Part shown: positions 5,903 through 13,743 of the stretch, one piece after another
Position numbering within the stretch: position 1 is the stretch's first letter
How the letters are laid out: every line of letters begins with the position of its first letter
NCBI GenBank assembly: GCA_002303765.1
Contig: DBCB01000362.1
Location: forward strand, 1 to 14,490
Origin: Planctomycetaceae bacterium UBA969
Lineage (GTDB): Bacteria; Planctomycetota; Planctomycetia; Gemmatales; Gemmataceae
Length of the DNA stretch: 14,490 bases
Reading direction: 5' to 3'
Translations under genes and position numbers: made by a program
Notes under the pieces: model-generated
The model's database searches: none
The model's input: the letters and a program-made list of their open reading frames with translations, nothing else
Told to the model about the DNA's origin: nothing

Positions 5903-6706
5903 ATGGTTTTTTATCAAAAACGAGTATGCAAGCGAATTATAATGCGATCTATGTTGATTGGATTGTTAATTGCTGCTCCGGGTTGTGCATCATTGTGGGA
6001 TTCAGTTACCAGTAGAGAATTTAGGATTCAGAACTTATTTATGCCTTCTGATCCACCTTTGGTGGTTTTAGAAAAGAGTGTAGATGGTGATAAAAGATCT
6101 GTTGCACTTGCTTCGCTTAAAGAACCATTGGCAAATAATGGAACTGCGGAAGAGCAAGAAAAGGTATTTAAAATACTCTCGGACGCAGCATTAATCGACC
6201 GACAAGCGATATGCAGACTTCAAGCAATATCAACACTTCGCACATTCAAAGATTCGCGAACCTCGGAAGTCTTGAAAGATGCTTATTACCGAGCTTCAAA
6301 TTTTAATCCTGAAACAGCCACGGTAATTAAATGCCAAGTGCTGAATTCATTAGGTGAAGTACGAACGCCATCGGGTTTAGAGTTACTGGTTAAAGTATTG
6401 AAAGAACCAGCAGTTGTTGGTTCCGAGCAGGATCGCCAACAAAAAGTTGATGAAAGAATTATCGCTGCCAAAGCTTTAGGGAAATATAAGGAATATCAAG
6501 CATCAGAATGCTTGCTATCTGTTCTACAAAGTGAACAAGATGTTGCTTTAGTGAATTGTTGCAGAGATTCATTACAAACAATAACAGGTAAAAACTTGCC
6601 TGCGAATTATGAAGTATGGGCAAAATATCTGCATAACTCATCAGATAAAGATCAAAATCAAGGGATCTTTCAAAAGATATTTCAAACTTCTGGAACCAGC
6701 AAGTAA
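5903..6706 (+). CDS. HEAT-repeat lipoprotein
   Basis: The N-terminus has Lys/Arg residues, then MLIGLLIAAPGC, a lipoprotein signal with the acylated cysteine at C28; the protein is probably anchored at a membrane facing the periplasm. The rest is mostly helical with HEAT-like repeats at about 100-131, 140-170 and 183-228, where motifs such as ICRLQAISTLRTF, IKCQVLNSLGEV and RIIAAKALGKY recur. The end motif ITGKNLPANYEVWAKYL (227-243) is, from memory, typical of planctomycete HEAT-repeat proteins. HEAT repeats bind protein partners; no enzymatic role is visible. The start is uncertain: ATG at 5903 gives 267 residues, ATG at 5942 gives 254 with a tidier signal peptide, and neither has a clear Shine-Dalgarno sequence. 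The stop codon directly abuts the stop of the convergent PQQ protein gene. Confidence 0.8.
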   Translation: MVFYQKRVCKRIIMRSMLIGLLIAAPGCASLWDSVTSREFRIQNLFMPSDPPLVVLEKSVDGDKRSVALASLKEPLANNGTAEEQEKVFKILSDAALIDRQAICRLQAISTLRTFKDSRTSEVLKDAYYRASNFNPETATVIKCQVLNSLGEVRTPSGLELLVKVLKEPAVVGSEQDRQQKVDERIIAAKALGKYKEYQASECLLSVLQSEQDVALVNCCRDSLQTITGKNLPANYEVWAKYLHNSSDKDQNQGIFQKIFQTSGTSK

Positions 6707-8386
6707 TTATTTATCTTTCATTGGTTTAGCTGCGGGAAACAAAATAATAGTGTCTGTTACCGGTTGGTAAGTAATTCCTAAAGGATCTAAAATTCCGGTT
6801 AGCCATACTGCAAAAGGAATATTGTCAGCCGCTGAAGCTTTGACAGGTTTTTTATCTGCATCGTTGATCATCATATCTGCGAATGCTTTTTTGCTGATTT
6901 CAAATTTAACATTGTATTTTGTTGTTAATTCGTCGAGCAATTCTTGAAGAGGCTTTTCCACGCCTTCATCTTCTTTGATCTTGGTTTCGAGTATTTTCTT
7001 CATGTTTTCATTTGGGGTTGGTGCATCAATTGTAGGAACCGAATCAGAACCTTTTTCAATAGATTTTTTAATATGTAGCATGGGTTTAACAAAGTCTCTG
7101 TCACGCATGGAGATTAATAACCCATTGTTTGCAGCAAGAAATATTCTGTCGTTAGTTCGATTTACAACTGGAAATACAAAATCGTGAATATCCCAAGTGG
7201 TTAAATATGCACCATTTTTTCGATCAATGATCACCATTCTGCCGCTTCGATCAAGTGTGTAAAGAAACTTTGAATTAGCCGCAATTAGGCGATCAGACTT
7301 TTCTTGCGATGGAGTAACTCTGTTTCCATTATTGATATTCCACATTGGTAAACCAGTTTCACGAGATAATTTAACCAACCCATTTCTTTCACCAGTTACA
7401 AATATTTCGTTATCAGTCACAAACGGGCGATGATGAACCGTGCTACCAATCGTGTATCTCCATAGAAGTTTTCCTGATTGCAAATCAAAAGAGTGTAAAC
7501 AAGCATCCATAGAACCGATGTAGGCAATAGATTCATAGAGGGAAGGCGGAACAATGACAGGTTTGTCGGCAGAGTAACCTTGGTTAGCCTCAAGGGTGGT
7601 GTGGCTTAAATCTGAATGTTTGTTAAGGGCTACCAAGTCGCCTTTAATGCCAACAGCAGAAACAATTTCATCAGTGACTAAGAGTGGATAATTTAAAATC
7701 AGTCGTGTTTGAAATTCCCAGATAATTTTAGGTTGTGGGCCTCTCGAGCGAGATGAGCCTGCACCAAAGGCGGGAGCTAAAGCATCAGCTTCAGCATCGT
7801 TATCGGGGACATCAACAATTGCTTTTTTTGTAATACGATTAAAAAAGTCAGATTTTTCATAACCAAGAAATTCACCATTCTTTTTGAACAAAGGCAATGC
7901 ATAACAATAAATTCTGCCGTTTGATCCTGATAGATATAGGTGGTGCTTGTCGACTGATGGTGGGGCAGAAATCGATATACTAAAACTGGATTGCCATGCA
8001 ATATTACCGTTTCTTCTATCAAGAGCGTAAAGATCATTTTCGTTGACTGCAAAAACAAATTTGTCGTTGAAAGCAAGGTTATAAAATACTTGGTAAGGTT
8101 TTCCGAAGTGAGATTTCCAAACGACTTCTCCTGTTTCTGAATTAAAAACAATCACTGTGCCACTTCGAGTTTGAGCTATAACTTGATTTTCTGAAATTTG
8201 AATATCGTGATAACCATCCCGTTTTCCTTCCATTGGGGAGAATGCTCGCCACATCATTTTAAGGTTAAGCCTGTCTAGAACTTCTTGGGAGGGGATTTCG
8301 GGTTGGGAATAAACCCGAAGATTATCTGCTGCTTCGGCAGTATATCCACAGATGAACAAGATTAAGGTGAGGTAGAAAGTTCGCAT
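6707..8386 (-). CDS. Exported PQQ-like beta-propeller protein with C-terminal secretin/STN-like domain
   Basis: A signal peptide (1-19, ending AEA) directs export. Residues about 55-430 are PQQ/BamB-type propeller blades, seen as repeats of the form V..FNSETGEVVW (79-90), LYALDRRNGNIAW (119-131), CLHSFDLQSGKLLW (296-309) and LVKLSRETGLPMW (337-349). A low-complexity stretch (about 195-220, acidic then Ala/Gly/Ser-rich) interrupts the blades. After a linker, residues 478-552 (LQELLDELTTKYNVKFEI ... FAVWLTGILDPLGITYQP) look like the small alpha/beta domain found at the N-terminus of secretins and TonB receptors. PQQ-type propellers often act as scaffolds without cofactor; BamB works in outer-membrane protein assembly. 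A periplasmic scaffold linked to an outer-membrane channel is a reasonable inference. The tadA gene lies 101 bp upstream on the same strand. AAGGG about 9 nt before the ATG supports the start. Confidence 0.85.
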   Translation of the reverse strand: MRTFYLTLILFICGYTAEAADNLRVYSQPEIPSQEVLDRLNLKMMWRAFSPMEGKRDGYHDIQISENQVIAQTRSGTVIVFNSETGEVVWKSHFGKPYQVFYNLAFNDKFVFAVNENDLYALDRRNGNIAWQSSFSISISAPPSVDKHHLYLSGSNGRIYCYALPLFKKNGEFLGYEKSDFFNRITKKAIVDVPDNDAEADALAPAFGAGSSRSRGPQPKIIWEFQTRLILNYPLLVTDEIVSAVGIKGDLVALNKHSDLSHTTLEANQGYSADKPVIVPPSLYESIAYIGSMDACLHSFDLQSGKLLWRYTIGSTVHHRPFVTDNEIFVTGERNGLVKLSRETGLPMWNINNGNRVTPSQEKSDRLIAANSKFLYTLDRSGRMVIIDRKNGAYLTTWDIHDFVFPVVNRTNDRIFLAANNGLLISMRDRDFVKPMLHIKKSIEKGSDSVPTIDAPTPNENMKKILETKIKEDEGVEKPLQELLDELTTKYNVKFEISKKAFADMMINDADKKPVKASAADNIPFAVWLTGILDPLGITYQPVTDTIILFPAAKPMKDK

Positions 8387-8487
8387 TTACAAAATCCCTT
8401 TTAAAAATGGTATCAAATGGAATCTACCACAGGATTAAAAATGCGTTATAAGTTTGACAATTTAAAATTCAAAATATCTTGTGATTA

Positions 8488-9009
8488 TCACAATTTGGGA
8501 AAACCTTTACGGTTATGCCTTTTTTTCTGGAAAAATTCAGAAAGAATGCTTGAGCATTCATTGTCAAGTACGCCAGTGACAACCCTACTTCGATGGTTTA
8601 GCCTAGGGTCATTTAAAAGATTAAAAAGGGAATGGCAGGCCCCCGCTTTTGGATCCATGCAGCCATAGACAACCCAAGGTATACGCGATTGGACGATTGC
8701 ACCAGCGCACATGGGGCAAGGTTCGAGGGTTACATATAAAATGCAGTTTTCAAGGCGCCAGGATTGTAAGAATTGCGCTGCTTGGGTGATTGCAATCATC
8801 TCCGCATGCGCCGTTGGATCTTTAAGTAGTTCTCTTTGGTTGTGTGCCCGGGCGATAATTCCTTCTTTGGCAGAAACAATCAGAGCCCCAACGGGGACTT
8901 CGTCTTCTTGTTCGGCAAGACGAGCTTCTTCGAGTGCAATTTCCATGTGCATTAGGTGGAATTGATGGCTTGGGTCTGAAAGTTCAAGATTGAATTGGTC
9001 CATATCCAT
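8488..9009 (-). CDS. tadA: tRNA(adenine34) deaminase TadA
   Basis: TadA deaminates adenosine 34 of tRNA-Arg(ACG) to inosine, widening wobble decoding. The zinc site is intact: HAE (H68, with E70 as proton shuttle) and PCPMC (C98, C101). Other family landmarks are EVPVGALIV (37-45), DPTAHAEM (64-71), LYVTLEPC (91-98), SRIPWVVYG and the ending ILSEFF. At 173 residues the length is normal. The first ATG (9009) has no clear Shine-Dalgarno sequence; later ATGs at codons 3, 20 and 22 are possible, but starting at 20 or 22 would leave little before the first helix. A likely promoter lies at 9064-9092. It may be cotranscribed with the PQQ gene 101 bp downstream, as no terminator is obvious in that gap. 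Guanine or cytosine deaminases share the fold, but the motif context fits TadA best. Confidence 0.93.
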   Translation of the reverse strand: MDMDQFNLELSDPSHQFHLMHMEIALEEARLAEQEDEVPVGALIVSAKEGIIARAHNQRELLKDPTAHAEMIAITQAAQFLQSWRLENCILYVTLEPCPMCAGAIVQSRIPWVVYGCMDPKAGACHSLFNLLNDPRLNHRSRVVTGVLDNECSSILSEFFQKKRHNRKGFPKL

Positions 9010-9063
9010 GATAATCTAATTTCAATATTTAAAATAAAGGGTTAAATCAACCAATAACTTTAG

Positions 9064-9092
9064 ATTATAACCTATGTTGATTGGGATCTAAA
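9064..9092 (-). promoter_or_regulatory. Candidate promoter of tadA
   Basis: On the minus strand TATAAT (9064-9069) lies 17 nt from TTTAGA (9087-9092, 4 of 6 to TTGACA). Transcription would start near 9057, about 48 nt before the tadA ATG. The -10 overlaps the right arm of a 9-bp inverted repeat (9011-9019 with 9060-9068), which could be an operator. Confidence 0.4.
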
Positions 9093-9121
9093 TTTTACTT
9101 CTAAAAGATTGTAGGTGTGTA

Positions 9122-10312
9122 ATGTTTTCTCTCGAAAAGATACAGGAAAAATTAAAAGAATTCGGTTTTGATGGGTGGTTGCTTTATGATTTTCGTTTTT
9201 GCAACCCTTTGGCAAGGCGTGTACTTGGGTTATCCGAAAAGCTTTTTCTCTCAAGACGCTGGTTTTATTTTATTCCTGCGAGCGGTGATCCTGTAAAAAT
9301 TAATCATAAGATCGAACCTGCTGCGCTTGCTTCTTATCCAGGGGTATCAAAAATTTATCTTCGATGGCAGGAATTAGAGTCATCGTTAAAAACAGTTTTG
9401 GCAGGCAAAAAAAGAATCGCAATGGAATATTCTCCGAATAATGCCATACCTTATCTTTCGCGAGTTGATGCTGGAACAATTGAATTTATCAAAACTCTTG
9501 GAGTTGATGTAGTTTCTTCTGGTGATTTGATTCAGGTTTTTGAATCTTGCTTAAACAAAAAACAATTTCAAAACCATCTTGATGCAGCAATTCATACACG
9601 AGAAGCTTACGAGGTTGTTTTTCGTTTTATTGCGGAATCTATACGAAAGAAAATAGAAATTAAAGAAAGTGATGTTGTTCGGATAATTATGGAACATTTT
9701 TCCAGAAATAATTTGTTTACGGATCATGCACCAATTGTTGGGGTTAACTCGCATAGCGGTGACCCGCATTATTCTACTTCTAGCGAAACAGATCGAAAGA
9801 TCCAAGAAGGGGATTTTATCCTTGTTGATTTGTGGGCCAAGTTAAACGATCCTGAAGGCATTTATAGTGACCTTACTCGGACAGGATTTGTTGGAACTGC
9901 TGTACCTGAAAAGTACACGAAAATCTTTGATATTGTATCCCGTGCGCGTGACGCTGCGATTGAGAAAGTAACAAAAGCCTTTGCGGATGGTATGCCAATC
10001 GAAGGGTGGGAAATTGATAATGTGACGCGAGAAGTGATAGTTAAGGCTGGTTATGGGGAATATTTTTGCCACCGGACCGGGCACTCGATTGGCAAAGAAA
10101 CCCATGGGAATGGCGCAAACATTGATGGACTAGAGACCTTGGATACGAGGAAGATTCTTCCTGGAAGTTTGTTTTCCATTGAACCAGGGATTTATCTTGA
10201 AGAGTTTGGTGTTCGAAGCGAGGTGAATGTTTTTGTGGATTGGGACAAGAAAATTCAAGTTACCGGTGGTGAACCACAAAGGTTTATCGTGCCGATTCTT
10301 AAAGATTATTGA
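9122..10312 (+). CDS. M24 family metallopeptidase (Xaa-Pro aminopeptidase/dipeptidase-like)
   Basis: M24 peptidases use two metal ions to cleave N-terminal residues, often before proline. The N-terminal creatinase-like domain spans about 1-150 and the pita-bread catalytic domain about 155-396. The five expected metal ligands are visible: D236 (FILVDLWAK), D250 (YSDLTRTG), H321 (HRTGHSIG), E354 (SIEPG) and E367 (VRSEVNV). H328 in GKETHGNG and the ending match the family. No signal peptide is seen, so it acts in the cytosol. AGGTG upstream of the ATG at 9122 supports the start. The gene is divergent from tadA; its last 14 bases overlap the 3' end of the convergent ABC-like gene. A hairpin with a T tract inside that opposing gene (10327-10382) may terminate its transcript. 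The exact substrate cannot be told from the sequence. Confidence 0.9.
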   Translation: MFSLEKIQEKLKEFGFDGWLLYDFRFCNPLARRVLGLSEKLFLSRRWFYFIPASGDPVKINHKIEPAALASYPGVSKIYLRWQELESSLKTVLAGKKRIAMEYSPNNAIPYLSRVDAGTIEFIKTLGVDVVSSGDLIQVFESCLNKKQFQNHLDAAIHTREAYEVVFRFIAESIRKKIEIKESDVVRIIMEHFSRNNLFTDHAPIVGVNSHSGDPHYSTSSETDRKIQEGDFILVDLWAKLNDPEGIYSDLTRTGFVGTAVPEKYTKIFDIVSRARDAAIEKVTKAFADGMPIEGWEIDNVTREVIVKAGYGEYFCHRTGHSIGKETHGNGANIDGLETLDTRKILPGSLFSIEPGIYLEEFGVRSEVNVFVDWDKKIQVTGGEPQRFIVPILKDY

Positions 10313-12122
10313 TTAAATGGTATCCGGGGTAATCATTTGAAAGGGTTTTGTGTGTACCCGATGCGATTACCCTTTTGTTTTGAAAAAAGTAAACTTTATC
10401 GCAAATAGACAGAGTTGCTTCGCTTCCTTGGAGAAAAACAATAGTTTTTCCTCCAAGTGTTTTTTCGTAAACAGCATTGATGATATCTTGGTTTTGGGTT
10501 GGATCAAGATTATGAGGTTCTTCCAAGATAAGTGTTTTTGCGTCTAGGTAAACGGATCGAGTTATGCCAAGAAGAAATTGGAAAACGGAATCAAAAGAAT
10601 TGTTTTCGGGGTCGTAAAAAAAATCATAACTCTCTGGCTGGCTAAGAATGGCTGAATGAATGTTAGTGATTTTTGCTGCTTCAAGCATTCTTGGCCAGTC
10701 AGGATTTTGTGAGTAATTGCATATAATGTTTTGGAAAGTGTCTGGCATGATTTGGAAAAGTTCTGGGACAAAAGTTATTTCTTTTGGAATTAAATTGATG
10801 TTTAAACTTCTTGCGTTGATGTTGTCGAAGCGTATTTCGCCCATGTCCGGGGTAAGGGCGCAGGAGAAGAGAAGGCCAAGTGCTGTTCGCTGTTCTTTTT
10901 GAAGGCCAGCAAAACCGATGCGGCTGTTTTTATCGATATGAAGCGTAAGGTCGCTGATTAAAGGGATATTGAAACGGTTTTTAATAGAGATTGCATCTAA
11001 ATGGATTGTTTTGAAAATTGGGAAAGCAAGAGATCCTTCATGATGTTGGGTAAATCCGGATTTGTCTTCAAGTTTTTTAAACAGTTCAGTTGTGGCTGGG
11101 GAATTCTCGGTCATGATGTTTTTGCAGTTAATCAATAGCTTTGAATAAAAAGCAGTAAAGAAAGCGGTCGAACCTGCGATGAATAAATCGGGTGTGCTTG
11201 TGATTTTAAGGGTGATGAAAATTTCGGATAACAGAAGATAAATTCCGAGGCATAGAATAAAGCAAAAATATCCGAGGTGTTGTTCAAGATTGATGTAGAG
11301 GTTAATTCTTAGTTTTGTATTTAGGTGTTTGTTTGATGCAAGAGAAAGTTTTTCGAGCCATATGTGTGAAAGGCCGAAAGCTTTAGAGAAGGACATGACA
11401 TTGTAAAGTTTAAGAAACCATGCGGATTCAATAGCAGAGGATTGTTTTTGTTCTTGAAGGACGAAGTTGATTTTGTTTGCAAGAATTGCCTGAATGGCAA
11501 GAATGAGGAAGAATAGCCCTGAGAATATAAGAAAAAGGGCTGTATTCGCAATTAATCCTGCAGTGGTAAAAAGAATTATTGCAATTATAGTTGGTTGTAT
11601 TTTTGAGGTATAAAGTAAAAAGAGTTCGCCAGTTTTTTCGATGAGTTTATCTACATCCGAAATTTTTCCTGTATGGTTTAGCAGTGATTGTTGAGACTTT
11701 AAAAAATCATTCTGATAGAAAACTTTTTGTAATATGGAGAGTTGTTTTTCTTTGCCATAAAAACAGATTGATTGTTCCAACAAGCGGATTACAAGAAAAG
11801 AAAAGCTGAAAGAGGGGATAAGTATTGAAATTGCAATTTGTGGGTTTGGGCCCCAACCGTGAAGCGAAATCCAAGCCCAAAAGTGATTAACAAATGCTGA
11901 TGAAGTTTTAGGCCCTGGGGTTAAATCTGTTTCATTTTTTATGAATGGTAGTGCTTCTGAAAAAAGGAAAAAGCAGGTGCACCAGCAAAGAAATAAGACA
12001 AATAAAATTGCTGAGTATTTTAGAAACGATAGAAAAAATGCAACATAACGCAACCAACGGTGGGTGGATTGGTAATTGATAAGTTTGAAAAAAAACAGTT
12101 CATGGTCAATAATTTCGGGCAT
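10299..12122 (-). CDS. ABC exporter-like membrane protein with a degenerate ATPase domain
   Basis: Overall order matches a half-size ABC exporter: a hydrophobic part (about 30-335, several membrane segments such as 28-55, 95-115, 176-215, 285-308) followed by a nucleotide-binding-like domain (about 370-600). The latter aligns end to end with real ABC ATPases, including LILEEPHNLDP (531-541) and a GTHKTL tail (589-594), yet its key motifs are damaged. Walker A is GLQKEQRT (406-413) with Arg for Lys and no P-loop glycines after the first. The Q-loop Gln is E454, LSGGQ is FDSVF (510-514), the Walker B Asp is E534, and the switch His is G566. Only the catalytic Glu (E535) and D-loop Asp survive. 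ATP-driven transport by this protein alone is unlikely. It follows the ABC-2 permease gene after 41 nt, probably in one operon; GGTGGG sits just before its ATG. The fold is clear, the role unknown. Confidence 0.85.
   Translation of the reverse strand: MPEIIDHELFFFKLINYQSTHRWLRYVAFFLSFLKYSAILFVLFLCWCTCFFLFSEALPFIKNETDLTPGPKTSSAFVNHFWAWISLHGWGPNPQIAISILIPSFSFSFLVIRLLEQSICFYGKEKQLSILQKVFYQNDFLKSQQSLLNHTGKISDVDKLIEKTGELFLLYTSKIQPTIIAIILFTTAGLIANTALFLIFSGLFFLILAIQAILANKINFVLQEQKQSSAIESAWFLKLYNVMSFSKAFGLSHIWLEKLSLASNKHLNTKLRINLYINLEQHLGYFCFILCLGIYLLLSEIFITLKITSTPDLFIAGSTAFFTAFYSKLLINCKNIMTENSPATTELFKKLEDKSGFTQHHEGSLAFPIFKTIHLDAISIKNRFNIPLISDLTLHIDKNSRIGFAGLQKEQRTALGLLFSCALTPDMGEIRFDNINARSLNINLIPKEITFVPELFQIMPDTFQNIICNYSQNPDWPRMLEAAKITNIHSAILSQPESYDFFYDPENNSFDSVFQFLLGITRSVYLDAKTLILEEPHNLDPTQNQDIINAVYEKTLGGKTIVFLQGSEATLSICDKVYFFQNKRVIASGTHKTLSNDYPGYHLINNL
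10327..10382 (+). terminator. Possible terminator of the M24 peptidase gene inside the opposing gene
   Basis: GGGTAATC (10327-10334) pairs with GATTACCC (10365-10372), and a nested GGGT/ACCC stem (10343-10346 with 10356-10359) lies within. TTTTGTTTTG follows. It begins 15 nt after the peptidase stop and lies within the coding sequence of the convergent ABC-like gene. Outer loop parts are long, so efficiency is uncertain. Confidence 0.45.
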
Positions 12123-12163
12123 ATCCCACCCGTGTAAGTGCCTAATCCATGGCGAAAAACTAA

Positions 12164-13387
12164 CTAAGCCAGATCTCGATCTTCAAACAAAATCAGGCCG
12201 ACAATAAGTGCAACTGTGGTGTAAATTAATCCGTAAAAACTGACTGATAAAACATAAATAGCAAAGGGTATAAAATCTGGAGGCGTATCGCCAACGATTG
12301 CTGGTCCTACCCGGAAAAACTCCAAGCCTGGCAGGAATAAATCGAAGACTCCCGCCATAAATCCAAGAAGTCGCGAAACTGGAGAATCAGGGTCTGTTGC
12401 TTTTGCTTTTTCACCAATTGAAACCAGTACTGGGGTAAGGTGTGCAAGGAAATAGATTACGAGTACGGTGCTAAGATTTACAACCATGGGTAAGCGAGTT
12501 GCAAGAGAGACGGAAATTGAAACTAAAACGCTTACTTGGCAAAAGCTAAGAATTAGACCTGGAAATGTTTCAAGGGTGTGTTGTATCCAGAAGGCAAGCC
12601 CGTTGATAAGATCTTTGGTTTCGGATGGCAGAGTTGAACTAGATAAAAAAAGTTTGATCCATTCGGGGTTGGATACCGGATCCATTCTGTCGAGCCAATG
12701 TTTGTAAAGAAGGATGGATTGAAATATGACAAACAAAATCGAGGACATGAGGAAAGCGGAAAGAAGGATCCCGACAAATTTACCTATGAGGAATTGCCTG
12801 CGTGAAATCGGTTTACTCATGAGGGTGACTGCGGTACGGCCTTCGATTTCTTCACTTACGGAAATACTTGCTGCCAAAGTTCCGAACACCACTGCTGCTA
12901 GCATAATGGTGTCGTAGCCTAGCTCTTTAACCATAATGAGATCTTCGCCAAAGGTGAAGTAGGGAATAAAAGGGGAAACAAGCAGAGCAAAAAGTGCGAG
13001 GCTGGAAAGAAGCCAAAACATAGGTTGCCTGATGCCTTCACGAAAAGCGGCTTGAGCAACAGCGCCACCTTTAGGCCAGATTTTTAGTAGGACAAAAAAA
13101 GTAAGAACAAAGGTGTCAAGTATAAGCTGTGTTTGAAAGATACCCCCATAAACTCTGCCGGCAGTTTCGATGCTATTGGTTTCTTGAAGGAATGTGTGAA
13201 AAATCGGAGGAAATATCGCACCTAGAATAAACATAGTTGCCAAGGTGCTTAATAATGCAATAGTTTTGGGTTTGGCGTTGGAATTATTTTCCGAGAAGAA
13301 AAGTGTGATCATCCAAGGAATGGCAATTAAAAATTGGGCCCATATAAAGCCTGATTCGATAAGCCATTGTTGAAAAGATAAGTTCAT
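12164..13387 (-). CDS. ABC-2 type transporter permease
   Basis: This multi-span membrane protein (407 residues) resembles the permease subunit of ABC-2 transporters, which need a separate ATP-binding subunit. About three membrane segments form an N-terminal block (roughly 14-31, 43-61, 87-102). The ABC-2 core begins at AFREGIRQPMFWLL (114-127) and contains the signature VSEEIEGRTAVTLMSKPI (177-194) followed by SRRQFLIGKFVGI, the coupling region of this family. More hydrophobic segments follow, and the protein ends GLILFEDRDLA. I chose the ATG at 13387, with TTGGATC just before it; a frame start at 13417 would add ten residues. It lies between acyP (70 nt upstream) and the degenerate ABC-like gene (41 nt downstream). 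No intact ATPase gene is in view, so its motor must be encoded elsewhere or be unusual. Substrate unknown. Confidence 0.82.
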   Translation of the reverse strand: MNLSFQQWLIESGFIWAQFLIAIPWMITLFFSENNSNAKPKTIALLSTLATMFILGAIFPPIFHTFLQETNSIETAGRVYGGIFQTQLILDTFVLTFFVLLKIWPKGGAVAQAAFREGIRQPMFWLLSSLALFALLVSPFIPYFTFGEDLIMVKELGYDTIMLAAVVFGTLAASISVSEEIEGRTAVTLMSKPISRRQFLIGKFVGILLSAFLMSSILFVIFQSILLYKHWLDRMDPVSNPEWIKLFLSSSTLPSETKDLINGLAFWIQHTLETFPGLILSFCQVSVLVSISVSLATRLPMVVNLSTVLVIYFLAHLTPVLVSIGEKAKATDPDSPVSRLLGFMAGVFDLFLPGLEFFRVGPAIVGDTPPDFIPFAIYVLSVSFYGLIYTTVALIVGLILFEDRDLA

Positions 13388-13457
13388 AAGATCCAAGCCT
13401 CGAGAAAACCAACACATTAATTAGCAAAACAGCCTACAAATAAGTAAAAGCAGCACA

Positions 13458-13739
13458 TTAATAATCTATGTTATAGTCGACATAGCCAAGAGAATAAATA
13501 ATATTTACCTTTATATCTGTGATGTTATCGTGAAATCTATCTTGTACCAATTTTAAGAACGAGTCAACCTTTTCCTTATCTCCTTCGGCCGAGAGTTCAA
13601 CGGTTCCATTTGGGAGGTTTTTAACCCGCCCACATAGTTCGAAATGCTTGGCGATTTGTAGGACTGTTTGTCTAAATCCAACACCCTGGACCATTCCAGA
13701 GACTACTGCTTTAATGGAGTATAAGTTGTTGCTGCGCAT
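13458..13739 (-). CDS. acyP: Acylphosphatase
   Basis: Acylphosphatase hydrolyses the carboxyl-phosphate bond of acyl phosphates such as carbamoyl or acetyl phosphate, in the cytosol. The 93-residue protein has both catalytic residues: R23 in the loop GMVQGVGFRQ (15-24) and N41 in GRVKNLPNGTVEL (37-49). The usual Trp after Gly in that second motif is Arg here. The ATG at 13739 begins four bases after the nadK stop codon, favouring translational coupling; a TTG at 13757 would extend the frame into nadK and is less likely. The C-terminal stretch after the ferredoxin-like fold (SLGYVDYNIDY) is variable in the family. The gene sits between nadK and the ABC-2 permease in a minus-strand cluster. Confidence 0.92.
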   Translation of the reverse strand: MRSNNLYSIKAVVSGMVQGVGFRQTVLQIAKHFELCGRVKNLPNGTVELSAEGDKEKVDSFLKLVQDRFHDNITDIKVNIIYSLGYVDYNIDY

Positions 13740-13743
13740 AGGT

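Noticed and set aside
6772..6785. TTACC/GGTAA hairpin after the HEAT lipoprotein gene as its terminator
   Set aside because: Only a short stem, inside the PQQ coding sequence, and not followed by T residues.
7777..8151. 124-codon minus-strand frame inside the PQQ protein gene
   Set aside because: It overlaps clear propeller repeats in another frame and its composition is typical of out-of-frame reading.
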